DNA of 64,000 nucleotides. It comes from JANPPS01 sp965246925. GTDB lineage: Bacteria > Pseudomonadota > Alphaproteobacteria > Acetobacterales > Acetobacteraceae. Each line of letters opens with the position of its first letter. Positions within the stretch are counted from its first letter, which is position 1. The notes under the pieces are model-generated. The model was not told where the DNA came from. It saw nothing but the letters and a program-made list of their open reading frames with translations, and ran no database searches. Positions 26,092-36,527 of the stretch are shown here, piece after piece. The DNA is taken from NCBI GenBank assembly GCA_965246925.1, contig OZ251994.1, positions 1 to 64,000 on the forward strand, in the 5' to 3' direction. The position numbers were made by a program, and so were the translations under genes.

Positions 26092-28119
26092 ATGCAGCGT
26101 TCTCCCCTTCTTCGCGCCGAACCGTCCGACCGGCGGCAGCAGCTGATCGAGACGACCATAACCGTGTTGGCGGAGGCCGGGTATGTCGGCACGACGCTGG
26201 GCCGGATCGGCACCAAGGCGGGCGTATCGGCCGGGCTGGTCGCGCATTATTTCGGTGATAAGGACACGCTGCTGGACCTCACGTTCCGCACCCTGGTGGC
26301 CCAAGTACGGCGCCGGGTGGTGGAGGGTCTGAGGCGGGCGGAGACCCCGCGGGAGCGGATGCGCGCGGTAGTGGACGCCAATCTGGCGCCGCACGAATTC
26401 GAGCCGCATATCGCCGCCGCGTGGTTGGCGTTCTGGGGGCAGGTGCTGCATGCGCCGCGCCTGAAGCGGGTGCAGGCCGCGTATCAGGCCCGCATGCTGT
26501 CCAATCTACGGCACGCGCTCGCTGGTGCGATGGCGCCGGCGGCGGCACGGGAGGCGGCAGGCATGCTGGCGTCCTTGGTCGACGGTGTGTGGCTCCGCGC
26601 CGCGCTGTCAGGGTCACGGCAGGAGGATAGCGCGGCGTCGCGGGCTCTGGTGACGGCGTTCCTCGACAACATCTTGCCCGTGGAGACCGTGCGCCCGCGG
26701 CAGCCGAAGCCTACGGACCATTTCGAAAGCATCAACCCGGCAACCGGCGAGGTGCTGGGGCGCTTCGCCGTGGCCGGCGCCGCGGAGGTCGGGCGGGCGG
26801 TCGATCGGGCGGCGCGGGCGCAGCCGGGCTGGGCGGCGCTGACGGGGGCGGAGCGCGGGCGGGTGCTGCGCCGGGCCGCGGACTTGCTGCGGGCGCGCAA
26901 CACCGAGCTGTCACGGCTGGAGACGCAGGACACCGGTAAGCCGATTGCGGAAACCGGTACTGTCGATGTGCTGTCGGGCGCCGATTGCCTCGAGTATTTC
27001 GGCGGCATGGCGGCGGGGCTGGCGGGCGAGCATATCGACCTGGGCCCGGCCGCGTTCGGCTATACCAGGCGGGAGGCGCTGGGCGTGGTGGCCGGGATCG
27101 GCGCCTGGAACTACCCGCTGCAGATCGCCTGCTGGAAGGCGGCGCCGGCGCTGGCGTGCGGCAACGCCATGGTGTTCAAGCCGGCGGAGCTCACGCCGCT
27201 CACGGCCCTGCACCTGGCGGACGTGCTGCGGGAGGCCGGGCTGCCGGACGGGGTGTTCAGCGTCGTGCAGGGCTTCGCCGATACCGGGCGGCTGCTGACC
27301 CGGCATCCCGATATCCGCAAGGTGTCGTTGACCGGGCAGGCCGGCACCGGCCGCGCCGTGATGGCCGACGCGGCGGCGACGCTGAAGCTGGTGACGCTGG
27401 AGCTGGGCGGTAAATCGCCGCTGATCGTTTTCGAGGATGCGCAGCTGGATCACGCGGTGTCCGGCGCGCTGCTGGCCAACTTCTATTCGGCCGGGGAGGT
27501 CTGTTCCAACGGCACGCGGGTGTTCGTGCACCGCCGGGTGAAGCAGGCGTTCCTGGAAAAGCTCGTGGCCCGGGTGGGGCGGATGCGGGTGGGGGACCCG
27601 ATGGACCCCGGCACGCATGTCGGGTCCCTGATCTCGAAGGAGCATATGGAAAGAGTGCTGGGCCACATCCGTCGCGGACGGGATGCAGGGGCGGAGGTGC
27701 TGATCGGCGGGCACCGGGTGACGGATGGCGCGCTGGCCCGGGGCGCGTTCGTGGCGCCCACGGTATTCGACGGCTGCCGGGACGACATGGCGCTGGTGCG
27801 GGAAGAGATTTTCGGCCCCGTCATGGCCGTGCTGGCGTTCGATGACGAGGATGAGGTGGTGGCGCGCGCCAACGCGACCGAGTTCGGTCTGGCTGCGGGG
27901 GTGTTCACCCAAGACCTGACCCGCGCGCACCGGGTGATCGCGCGGCTGCAGGCAGGGACGTGCTGGATCAACACCTACAACATCACCCCGGTCGAACTGC
28001 CGTTCGGCGGCGTGAAGGGGTCGGGCCTGGGCCGTGAGAACGGGCGAGCGGCGATCGAGCATTACACACAGTTAAAGAGCGTCTATGTCGCGCTGGGCGG
28101 CGTGGATGCACCTTACTAA
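26092..28119 (+). CDS. betI-betB: Fusion of BetI repressor and betaine aldehyde dehydrogenase BetB
   Basis: One uninterrupted 675-residue frame from the ATG at 26092 (a TTG at 26062 lies in the operator). Residues ~10-195 are BetI: TetR helix-turn-helix TKAGVSAGLVAHYFGDKDTL (41-60) and C-terminal ligand domain ending FLDNILP. Residues 197-210 are a Pro/Arg-rich linker. From 211 (FESINPATGEVLG) to the end is BetB, lacking only the usual short N-terminus. It has GIGAWNYPLQIACWKAAPAL, general base E437 in LELGGKSP and catalytic C471 in GEVCSNG. BetB oxidises betaine aldehyde to glycine betaine. In-frame GTG codons around 26680-26690 could restart translation, but no clear ribosome site is visible. 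betA follows after 11 bases. Confidence 0.9.
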   Translation: MQRSPLLRAEPSDRRQQLIETTITVLAEAGYVGTTLGRIGTKAGVSAGLVAHYFGDKDTLLDLTFRTLVAQVRRRVVEGLRRAETPRERMRAVVDANLAPHEFEPHIAAAWLAFWGQVLHAPRLKRVQAAYQARMLSNLRHALAGAMAPAAAREAAGMLASLVDGVWLRAALSGSRQEDSAASRALVTAFLDNILPVETVRPRQPKPTDHFESINPATGEVLGRFAVAGAAEVGRAVDRAARAQPGWAALTGAERGRVLRRAADLLRARNTELSRLETQDTGKPIAETGTVDVLSGADCLEYFGGMAAGLAGEHIDLGPAAFGYTRREALGVVAGIGAWNYPLQIACWKAAPALACGNAMVFKPAELTPLTALHLADVLREAGLPDGVFSVVQGFADTGRLLTRHPDIRKVSLTGQAGTGRAVMADAAATLKLVTLELGGKSPLIVFEDAQLDHAVSGALLANFYSAGEVCSNGTRVFVHRRVKQAFLEKLVARVGRMRVGDPMDPGTHVGSLISKEHMERVLGHIRRGRDAGAEVLIGGHRVTDGALARGAFVAPTVFDGCRDDMALVREEIFGPVMAVLAFDDEDEVVARANATEFGLAAGVFTQDLTRAHRVIARLQAGTCWINTYNITPVELPFGGVKGSGLGRENGRAAIEHYTQLKSVYVALGGVDAPY

Positions 28120-28130
28120 GGGAACGCGCC

Positions 28131-29810
28131 ATGGCCGACGACTATAGCGACGCCGACGAGTATTTCGATTACGTGATCGTAGGCGCCGGGTCGGCCGGCT
28201 GCGTGCTGGCCAACCGCCTGTCGGAGGACGGCAAGGCCTCGGTGCTGCTGCTTGAGTTCGGCGGGTCCGACGGGTCCATCCTGATCCAGATGCCGAGCGC
28301 GCTGTCGATCCCGATGAACATGCCGAAATACAATTGGGGCTTCGAGACGGAGCCGGAGCCGCATCTGAACAACCGGCGCCTGCATACGCCGCGTGGCAAG
28401 GTGCTGGGCGGGTCGTCTTCCATCAACGGCATGGTCTATGTGCGCGGCAACCCGTTGGATTTCGACCGCTGGGAGGAAGAGGGCGCCGAGGGTTGGGGTT
28501 ACCGCCACGTGCTGCCGTACTTCCGGCGGGCAGAGGCGCAAGACGGCGGCGGGGACGACTACCGCGGCGGCGAAGGCCCGCTACATACCCGCTACGGCAC
28601 GATGGAGAATCCCTTGCATGCCGCATGGCTCCAGGCATCGGCGGAGGCCGGTTATCCGGCCAGCACCGACTATAACGGGTATCAGCAGGAGGGTTTCGGC
28701 CGGATGGCCATGACCGTCCGGAACGGACGGCGCTGGAACACGGCAAGCGCCTATCTGAAGCCAGCGCTACACCGGCCCAACCTCAATGTCGTCACGCACG
28801 CGCGGGCGACCGGCATCGTGTTCGAGGGTTCCTGCGCCGCCGGCGTACGTTACATCAGGGGCGGGACGGAGCATGTGGCGCGAGCGTACCGTGACGTGAT
28901 CCTCTGCGGCGGGCCCATCAACTCACCGCATCTACTGAAGCTATCCGGTGTGGGCCCGGCGAAGGAGCTGCGGCGGCACGGTATTCCCGTCGTGCACGAC
29001 CTGCCCGGCGTGGGGGAGAACCTGCAGGATCACCTCGAGTTCTATTTCCAAGTCGCGTGCCAGCAACCCATCACGCTCTATTCCGCCATGAATCCGGTGT
29101 CGAAGGCCATGATCGGCGCACGCTGGATGCTGCAGCATGACGGGTTGGGCGCCACCAACCACTTCGAGAGCTGCGGCTTCATCCGCAGCCAGGCCGGGGT
29201 GCAGTATCCGGACATCCAATACCATTTCCTGCCGCTCGCGGTCAGCTACGACGGCAAGGTGAAGGCGTCCGGGCACGGGTACCAGGCGCATGTGGGGCCG
29301 ATGCGGTCCAAGAGCCGCGGCTGCGTATCACTCGCGTCGGCGGACCCGCTGGCCCACCCGGTGCTTCGCTTCAATTATATGAGCCACCAAGATGACTGGG
29401 CGGAGATGCGCGCCTGCGTCCGCCTGACCCGGGAGATCTTTGCCCAAGCCGCTTTCGACCCCTTCCGCGGCGACGAGTTGCAGCCCGGCGCCGGAGTGCA
29501 GACCGACGCCGAGATCGACGCGTTCATCGCTGCCAAGGCCGAGAGCGCATACCACCCGTCCTGCAGCTGCAAGATGGGCCGCCCGGACGACCCGATGGCA
29601 GTGGTGGACAGCACGACACGGGTAATCGGGCTGGACGGGTTGCGGGTGGTCGACTCGTCGATCATGCCGTCGCTTACGACCGGCAATTTGAACGCACCGA
29701 CGATCATGCTGGCAGAAAAAGCGGCCGACCACATCCGCGGCCGGGCCGGGCTGGCGGCGATGAACAACGATTACTACGTCGCGGAGAACTGGCGCGTCGC
29801 GCAGCGGTAG
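28131..29810 (+). CDS. betA: Choline dehydrogenase
   Basis: A 559-residue GMC oxidoreductase that oxidises choline to betaine aldehyde. FAD motif YVIVGAGSAGCVLANRLSED starts near residue 14. TPRGKVLGGSSSINGMVYVRG (about 84-104) and GPINSPHLLKLSGVGPA (about 263) are the two GMC signatures. AYHPSCSCKMG and NAPTIMLAEKAADHIRG near the C-terminus carry catalytic His/Asn. It starts 11 bases after the betI-betB stop, in the same transcript, giving the usual betIBA order. Confidence 0.96.
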   Translation: MADDYSDADEYFDYVIVGAGSAGCVLANRLSEDGKASVLLLEFGGSDGSILIQMPSALSIPMNMPKYNWGFETEPEPHLNNRRLHTPRGKVLGGSSSINGMVYVRGNPLDFDRWEEEGAEGWGYRHVLPYFRRAEAQDGGGDDYRGGEGPLHTRYGTMENPLHAAWLQASAEAGYPASTDYNGYQQEGFGRMAMTVRNGRRWNTASAYLKPALHRPNLNVVTHARATGIVFEGSCAAGVRYIRGGTEHVARAYRDVILCGGPINSPHLLKLSGVGPAKELRRHGIPVVHDLPGVGENLQDHLEFYFQVACQQPITLYSAMNPVSKAMIGARWMLQHDGLGATNHFESCGFIRSQAGVQYPDIQYHFLPLAVSYDGKVKASGHGYQAHVGPMRSKSRGCVSLASADPLAHPVLRFNYMSHQDDWAEMRACVRLTREIFAQAAFDPFRGDELQPGAGVQTDAEIDAFIAAKAESAYHPSCSCKMGRPDDPMAVVDSTTRVIGLDGLRVVDSSIMPSLTTGNLNAPTIMLAEKAADHIRGRAGLAAMNNDYYVAENWRVAQR

Positions 29811-29858
29811 GGTCTGCGGCCGTGCAAGGGGCAGTAAGACCCCGTTTGCCCTCGACTT

Positions 29859-29892
29859 GTCGAAGGGCATGCATGGCATGCCGTCCTTCGAC
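29859..29892. terminator. Hairpin between convergent betA and murA
   Basis: GTCGAAGG at 29859-29866 pairs with CCTTCGAC at 29885-29892, with an inner gcatgc/gcatgc pairing. It lies in the 100-base gap between two convergent genes and could end both transcripts. No U-tract follows on either strand. The flanks resemble a common cttcgac...ctcagg intergenic repeat, so it may be a REP-like element instead. Confidence 0.5.
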
Positions 29893-29911
29893 TGGCTCAG
29901 GATAAACGAAT

Positions 29912-31168
<1,257 letters not shown>

Positions 31169-31177
31169 GCTGTGCTC

Positions 31178-31732
31178 CTACATCCGCGGCAGGCTGGTGC
31201 CACGCTGCCCCATATACTTGCCGCGCCGGTCCGCATAGCTCACTTCCGGCGCAGAGGCGCCCTGAAGGAACAGGAACTGGCAGATACCCTCGTTGGAATG
31301 GATGCGGGCCGGTAGGGGCGTGGTGTTGCTGATCTCGATGGTGACCTGGCCCTCCCACTCCGGCTCCAGCGGCGTCACGTTCACGATGATGCCGCAGCGG
31401 GCGTAGGTACTCTTACCCAGGCAGATCACCAGGATATCGCGCGGAATGCGAAAATACTCGACGGTATGGGTCAGGGCGAAGCTGTTGGGCGGGATGGTGC
31501 AGACGGGCCCGGTGCGGTCCACGAAGGACGTGGCGCTGAATGCCTTGGGGTCGACGGTGTCCCCATCCACGTTGGTGAACACCTTGTATTGGTCGGCCAC
31601 CCGCGCATCGTAGCCGTAGCTGGATAGGCCGTAGGAGATGACCCCCTCCCGCCGCTGCGTTTCCACGAACGGCTCGATCATGGCGTGCTCCTGCGCCATG
31701 CGGCGGATCCAATGGTCGGGCATGACGGGCAT
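31178..31732 (-). CDS. dcd: dCTP deaminase
   Basis: A 184-residue trimeric enzyme converting dCTP to dUTP for thymidylate synthesis. MPDHWIRRMAQEHAMIEPFVE at the N-terminus, GLSSYGYDAR, NVTPLEPEWEGQVTIEIS with the catalytic Glu, and GICQFLF are all present. The ATG at 31732 gives the usual length; the longer frame upstream runs antisense or out of frame through the next small gene. murA follows. Confidence 0.95.
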   Translation of the reverse strand: MPVMPDHWIRRMAQEHAMIEPFVETQRREGVISYGLSSYGYDARVADQYKVFTNVDGDTVDPKAFSATSFVDRTGPVCTIPPNSFALTHTVEYFRIPRDILVICLGKSTYARCGIIVNVTPLEPEWEGQVTIEISNTTPLPARIHSNEGICQFLFLQGASAPEVSYADRRGKYMGQRGTSLPRM

Positions 31733-31760
31733 AGGAGGACTTTCGTGGCGTTCGCCGTGC

Positions 31761-31928
31761 CTACTCCGGCGGTTCCGAGTCCGGCAATGCTGGCGCCTCT
31801 TCCCGTGCCCGCGCCTGTTCTTTGCGGCGGCGCAGATTTTCGCGAAGAGAGGCGGCTTCCCGCTCGCGCCTTGCCTGCAGGGCAGCTTGGGCACGTGGGG
31901 TGGCTTGCGGCTGTCGTGTGTCGGCCAT
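31761..31928 (-). CDS. Small conserved-looking charged protein (55 aa)
   Basis: A short frame starting MADTRQPQATPRAQAALQAR and ending with a Pro/Glu tail. The middle is Arg/Glu/Ala-rich (REREAASLRENLRRRKEQAR) and would form a charged helix or coiled coil. It lies 28 bases upstream of dcd on the same strand and 55 bases downstream of the cyclase gene. Similar short Arg-rich proteins often sit beside murA/dcd in related alphaproteobacteria as I recall. No function is known to me. Confidence 0.6.
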   Translation of the reverse strand: MADTRQPQATPRAQAALQARREREAASLRENLRRRKEQARAREEAPALPDSEPPE

Positions 31929-31983
31929 GGGCGAGGCTTAGCGGGTCAGACCCGGCGCTTCAAATCGGGAGCGTCAGGGGGCA

Positions 31984-33741
31984 TCAATGAGGCAGACCGG
32001 CCGCGATCAGGTTCTGAGCTAGCCACTCGCGGAAGGCCGGGTCGCGGAACGGCGAGTCCTGGGCGAAGGCGCGTGCCTGGAAGCCGGGACTCACCACTAT
32101 GATGCGCCGGGCAATGGCTTGAGCCTCCGGGATGCGCCCGAGCGCGGCCAGGCACGCCGCCAGCGGGCGGAGTGCGGCGAGGTAGGCCGGGTTGTCGCGG
32201 GCTGCGCTCTGCCCCCATTGCACCGCCGCCTCATAGTCACCCGCCACCATGTAGGCCTGCGACAGCGCAGTGTAGTAGTAGAAGCGCAGCGGGTCCCGCG
32301 GTGACAGGCGGAGCGCGCGTTTGGCCCGCTCGGCCGCGCCCTTGCCGTCCCCCACGTAGCAGTAGGTCGGCGCGCTCAGCCCCCATGCCATCGCGCCGTT
32401 GGGGCAGGCGTTGATGGCGCGGTCGAACAGCCCGAATGCGGCGTCATAGTCTTTTTCAATAAAGGATTTGTAATGACCCAGCAGCCCCAGCGCACGCGCA
32501 TTGTTCGGATCACGCCGCACGGCCTCCCCGGCCAGGCGCAGCGCCTCCAGCCCATCCGCGGCGCGGTCAGGGCCCCACCCCTGGCCCATGCGCAGGCTAT
32601 GCCACTCGCTCAGCAGCGCGTACGGCATCGCGTAGGTCGGGTCGAGCGCGATGGCGCGCTGCAGCAGGGCGACGCACCGGGTGAAGCTGCGGGGCTCCAG
32701 CTCGTATAGCAGCTCGAGCGCTTGCAGCACGAGATCGTAGGCGTCCATGTTATCCGGACGCTTCAGCATCATGCGCCGCCGCTCGGCCTGTTGCACGTGG
32801 GGCGCGATGGCGGAGACGATCTCTGCCGTGATGCGGTCCTGCACCTCGAAGACGCTGTCCTGGTCGACGGTGAACTGCTCGGTCCATTGGATGGAGCCGG
32901 TGTCCACGTCCGACAGCTCTGCCGTCACGCGGCTACCGCTCTTGCCTTCACGGATGCGTCCGGACAGCACGTATTGCACGCCGAGCTCACGCCCCACCGC
33001 CCGCAGATCGAGGCCGGGCGATTGGTAGCCGAGCGTGGAGTTGCGCGCGATGACCATCAGCTCCTTCAACGCTGCGAGTGAGCTGGTGATGTCCTCGGTC
33101 ATGCCGTCCCCCATGTAGTGGCCGGCGGCACCATCTTGGTTGGCGAACGGCATGACGGCAATGCTGGGCATATGCGCCGGGCGGGCCAGCGGCAGGCGGC
33201 CCGGCGCACGCTCGACCGCCAGCACCACGCGGAACACATGAACGGGCTGAGCGATGCCTTTCAGCTCGATCTCACCCAGATCGACCACGCGGTGCGGCAG
33301 CAGGGTGCCGAGCTGATGGCGGATGGCGGCGGAGATCATGAGGTCGCCGGGCTCGGCCAATTGCTGCAGGCGGGCGGCGATGTTTACGCCCATGCCGTGC
33401 ACGTCGTTGGTATCGATCATGACATCCCCGACGGTGAGCCCGATCCGGAACGCCAAGCGCTGTTCGGTCACGTCATCTGTGCCGTGCTGGGCCATCGCGG
33501 TCTGCACCTGGATGGCGCAGGCCATGCCGTCATGGGCGCTGGCGAACGCTGCCACCACGCCGTCCCCGGTCCATTTCGCCGGATTTGCGTTGTGGACGGA
33601 CAGCGCGGGGTCCAGCACGGTGCGGCGCAGTCCCTGGATGCGCTCATAAGTGCGGGCGTCATCGGTCTCCATCAGCCGCGAGGACCCGACGAGGTCGGCG
33701 ACGAGAACGGCGGCGAGCCGGCGTTGCATAGGGGGCTGCAT
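31984..33741 (-). CDS. Class III adenylate/guanylate cyclase with TolB-like and TPR regions
   Basis: A 585-residue protein. Residues ~8-165 form a nucleotidyl cyclase catalytic domain: LAAVLVADLVGSSRLME with metal-binding Asp, WTGDGVVAAFASAHDG with the second Asp, and GMGVNIAARLQQLAEPGDLMIS. Residues ~190-320 resemble the FlgO/TolB N-terminal fold (PSIAVMPFANQDG, YVLSGRIREG). From ~350 there are tetratricopeptide repeats. No transmembrane segment is seen. This domain order is common in Rhizobiales and Rhodospirillales cyclases. Probably makes cAMP; the signal sensed is unknown. Confidence 0.88.
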   Translation of the reverse strand: MQPPMQRRLAAVLVADLVGSSRLMETDDARTYERIQGLRRTVLDPALSVHNANPAKWTGDGVVAAFASAHDGMACAIQVQTAMAQHGTDDVTEQRLAFRIGLTVGDVMIDTNDVHGMGVNIAARLQQLAEPGDLMISAAIRHQLGTLLPHRVVDLGEIELKGIAQPVHVFRVVLAVERAPGRLPLARPAHMPSIAVMPFANQDGAAGHYMGDGMTEDITSSLAALKELMVIARNSTLGYQSPGLDLRAVGRELGVQYVLSGRIREGKSGSRVTAELSDVDTGSIQWTEQFTVDQDSVFEVQDRITAEIVSAIAPHVQQAERRRMMLKRPDNMDAYDLVLQALELLYELEPRSFTRCVALLQRAIALDPTYAMPYALLSEWHSLRMGQGWGPDRAADGLEALRLAGEAVRRDPNNARALGLLGHYKSFIEKDYDAAFGLFDRAINACPNGAMAWGLSAPTYCYVGDGKGAAERAKRALRLSPRDPLRFYYYTALSQAYMVAGDYEAAVQWGQSAARDNPAYLAALRPLAACLAALGRIPEAQAIARRIIVVSPGFQARAFAQDSPFRDPAFREWLAQNLIAAGLPH

Positions 33742-33836
33742 GGCTTAGTCTCCGGACGCGTCCGCCGAGATTGCACGCATAACGGGTTCAGGGTGTGACC
33801 TTTGTCTCCCTATGAAACAGGCTTTGGTGACCTATG

Positions 33837-34538
33837 TCACGCGGCGGCTGCAATGGCCTGGAAGCCGGCGGGATCGAGGCTCGCGCCACCCACCAACACG
33901 CCGCCCACCTCCGCAAGCGCCATGATGGCCCGGGCATTCTCCGCCTTGACCGAGCCGCCATACAGAATTTGGATGGTGTCTTCGCCCAATTGCGCGCGGA
34001 TGAAGCCGTGCATGGCCTCGATCTCCTGCGGTGAGGGGACACGGCCGGTGCCGATGGCCCAGATGGGTTCGTAGGCCACCACACCCCTGAAGCCCGGCGG
34101 CAGGCTGCCGGCCAGTTGCCGGGCCACCACCTCATGCGCGTGCCCGGCGTCGCGCTCGGCCCCGGTTTCGCCCACGCAGACGATGGGCAGCAGCCCGGCA
34201 ATGATGGCGGCTTCGGCTTTGGACTGCACCAGCGCGTCCGTTTCATGATGGTCCGCCCGGCGTTCGGAGTGGCCGAGGATGACCGCCATGGCGCCCGAAT
34301 CCTTCAGCATGGCGGCCGACACGTCCCCGGTATGAGCGCCGGACGCCCGCACCGCACAGTCCTGCCCGCCGAGCAGGATACCGGTGCCGTCCAAGAGCCG
34401 GGCGAAGTAGCTGAGCAGCGTGTGCGGCGGGCAGACGAGGATGTCGGCGCCGGGCACGGCCTTCACGGTGCGCGCCCACAGCGCCGCGTCAGCCTGCAGG
34501 CCGTTCATCTTCCAGTTCCCCGCCACCAGATTCCGCAT
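33837..34538 (-). CDS. tpiA: Triosephosphate isomerase
   Basis: A 233-residue TIM barrel enzyme interconverting dihydroxyacetone phosphate and glyceraldehyde 3-phosphate. Catalytic residues are K in GNWKMNG (about 10), H in VILGHSERR, and E in VAYEPIWAIGTG. LYGGSVKAENA forms the phosphate loop. Slightly shorter than the usual ~250. It is divergent from ppiD over about 100 bases. Confidence 0.97.
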   Translation of the reverse strand: MRNLVAGNWKMNGLQADAALWARTVKAVPGADILVCPPHTLLSYFARLLDGTGILLGGQDCAVRASGAHTGDVSAAMLKDSGAMAVILGHSERRADHHETDALVQSKAEAAIIAGLLPIVCVGETGAERDAGHAHEVVARQLAGSLPPGFRGVVAYEPIWAIGTGRVPSPQEIEAMHGFIRAQLGEDTIQILYGGSVKAENARAIMALAEVGGVLVGGASLDPAGFQAIAAAA

Positions 34539-34637
34539 CGCTCACTCCCTTTCAAACTTATCTCCTGATGCAGGGCCGGCTGGCAAATCCGGGCTGGGAC
34601 TTCTATGGTCCGGCTTCTGCCATCCGAAAGCCCGCCG

Positions 34638-36527
34638 ATGCTTGCGCTTCTTCGCCGTTTCCTGAATACCTGGGCCGCCCGCGTGTTCTTCATCGTGCTG
34701 CTGGCCTCGTTCGGGCTGTGGGGCATCTCGGGCACCATCCGGGACCTTACGCACGACACCGCGCTGGCGACTGTGGGGGACACGAAGATCGAGCCCGGGG
34801 CGTTCCAAGACGCGTTCCGGCAGCAACTGTCGCAGGTCAGCAAGATGCTGGGCGGCAAGGTGGATCCCACGCCGCAGGTTAGGCAGGCGGTGGCCGGGCA
34901 GGTGCTGGACAGGTTGATTACCCAGGCGGCGGTGAGCGGTGAGACCAAGCGGCTGGGGATCATGGTTCCGGATGCGGCGGTGAAACAGGCCGTGTTCGAC
35001 ATGCCCGCCTTCAAAGGCCGCGGCGGCAGTTTCGACAAGGATCTGTTCAACCAGGTCATGCGCCAAAACAACCTGACCGAGAACCGCTTTCTCGACCTGA
35101 TGCGAACCGACCTGGCACAACGTCAGTTGCTGGAGGCGGTGGAGGCCGGGGTAGCGCCGCCCGACGTGCTGACGCGGGCGATCTTCGCCTTCCAGCGGGA
35201 GAGCCGGACCGCCGCGTATGTCGAGTTTGCGTTCGCCGCCGCCCCGGCCCCGCCGGCGCCGGACACCGCCACGCTGCAGCGATTCTATGAGAACAACCCC
35301 GGCCTCTATAGCGCGCCAGAGTTCCGCCGGGTGAAGGTCGTGGTGCTTTCGCCGGACACGGTCGCGCGGGAAATAGAGGTGAACGACCAGGACATTGCCG
35401 CCTCCTACGCCGCGCACCGGGCCGAGTATGTGCAGCCGGAGAAGCGTTCGGCCGAGATCGTCATCAGCCAGGACGAGGCGGTCGCCAAGGATATCGCCGC
35501 CGCCTGGCAGGGTGGGGCGGATTGGGACGCGGTGCAAAAACAGGCCAATGACGCCGGGGCGTCCGCCGCGTCGCTCGATGACTCGACGGCGCAGGAGTTC
35601 CCGGCGACCGAGCTGGCGCAGGCCGTGTTCGGTGCGGCGGCGGACGTGGTGACCGGGCCGGTGAAGTCCGGCCTGGGCTGGCAAGTGTTCCGGGTGACGA
35701 AGGTCACCGCAGCGCCCAGCCAAACCTTGGCCGACGCGCGCGACGGCATCCGCACCCGGCTCGCACGGGAACGGGCTGCGGATCTGGTCTATTCGCGTGT
35801 GAACACGTTGGAGGACGCGCTGTCCACCGACCCCACGCTCGAGCATGTTGCGGCCGATATCGGGGCGGAGGCGGCCATGGGGGAGCTGGATGCGCAGGGC
35901 ATGACGCGGACGGGGGAGCCGGCGCCGCTGCCGGGTTCGGACGCGCTGCGCCCGCTGCTGTTGACGTCGGCGTTCGCGCTGAGCAAGGGCGAGCCGCCGC
36001 GGCTGACGGAGGGGCCGGACGGCGCGTATTACGCCATGGCGGTCGAGGACACGGAGGCGCCGCAGGTCAAGCCCTACGCTGACGTGGCCGGGCGCGTGGC
36101 AGAGGACTGGGAGCATGAGTCGCGGCGGCACACGCAGGATATCGCCGCCGCCGGGCTATTTGCGGCGGTGAAGGACGGGCAGAAGCTCGAGGACGCGGCG
36201 CTGAAGGCGGGGCTGCGCATGGAGCGGACGGCGCCACTGGCCCGCGGCGCCCCGGCGGACGGCCTTGCCCAGGCGCTGGCCGAGCCGGTGTTCAAGCTGC
36301 ACCCCGGTGAGCCCACCATGGTCGAGACTCCGGACGGGTTCCTGGTGGCGGAGCTGGCGGACATCAGCTCACCCGACCCGGCGGCCGACCCGGCCGGCTA
36401 TGCTCAACTGCGCCAGGGGCTGACGCAGGCGATGGCGCAGGATGCCGTGACGGCGTTCGCCGGTGCGGTGCGGGTGCGACTGAAGCCGACGGTGAACCGC
36501 ACCATGCTGAACAGCTTTTCGCAGTGA
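34638..36527 (+). CDS. ppiD: PpiD-like peptidyl-prolyl isomerase / SurA N-terminal domain chaperone
   Basis: A 629-residue envelope chaperone with one N-terminal membrane anchor (RVFFIVLLASFGLWGISG). A SurA_N-like region follows (~35-190), then a parvulin-type PPIase domain around 240-390 (EYVQPEKRSAEIVIS, GPVKSGLGWQVFRV). It helps fold outer-membrane and secreted proteins in the periplasm. The ATG at 34638 was preferred because it begins MLALLRRFLNTWAA; an in-frame GTG/ATG at 34605 would add 11 residues. The stop overlaps the trpE start (GTGA). Confidence 0.9.
   Translation: MLALLRRFLNTWAARVFFIVLLASFGLWGISGTIRDLTHDTALATVGDTKIEPGAFQDAFRQQLSQVSKMLGGKVDPTPQVRQAVAGQVLDRLITQAAVSGETKRLGIMVPDAAVKQAVFDMPAFKGRGGSFDKDLFNQVMRQNNLTENRFLDLMRTDLAQRQLLEAVEAGVAPPDVLTRAIFAFQRESRTAAYVEFAFAAAPAPPAPDTATLQRFYENNPGLYSAPEFRRVKVVVLSPDTVAREIEVNDQDIAASYAAHRAEYVQPEKRSAEIVISQDEAVAKDIAAAWQGGADWDAVQKQANDAGASAASLDDSTAQEFPATELAQAVFGAAADVVTGPVKSGLGWQVFRVTKVTAAPSQTLADARDGIRTRLARERAADLVYSRVNTLEDALSTDPTLEHVAADIGAEAAMGELDAQGMTRTGEPAPLPGSDALRPLLLTSAFALSKGEPPRLTEGPDGAYYAMAVEDTEAPQVKPYADVAGRVAEDWEHESRRHTQDIAAAGLFAAVKDGQKLEDAALKAGLRMERTAPLARGAPADGLAQALAEPVFKLHPGEPTMVETPDGFLVAELADISSPDPAADPAGYAQLRQGLTQAMAQDAVTAFAGAVRVRLKPTVNRTMLNSFSQ

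Noticed and set aside
29811..29911. Possible attachment site or mobile element end in the betA-murA gap
   Set aside because: Only a hairpin of the common intergenic type is present; no integrase, transposase or direct repeat accompanies it.
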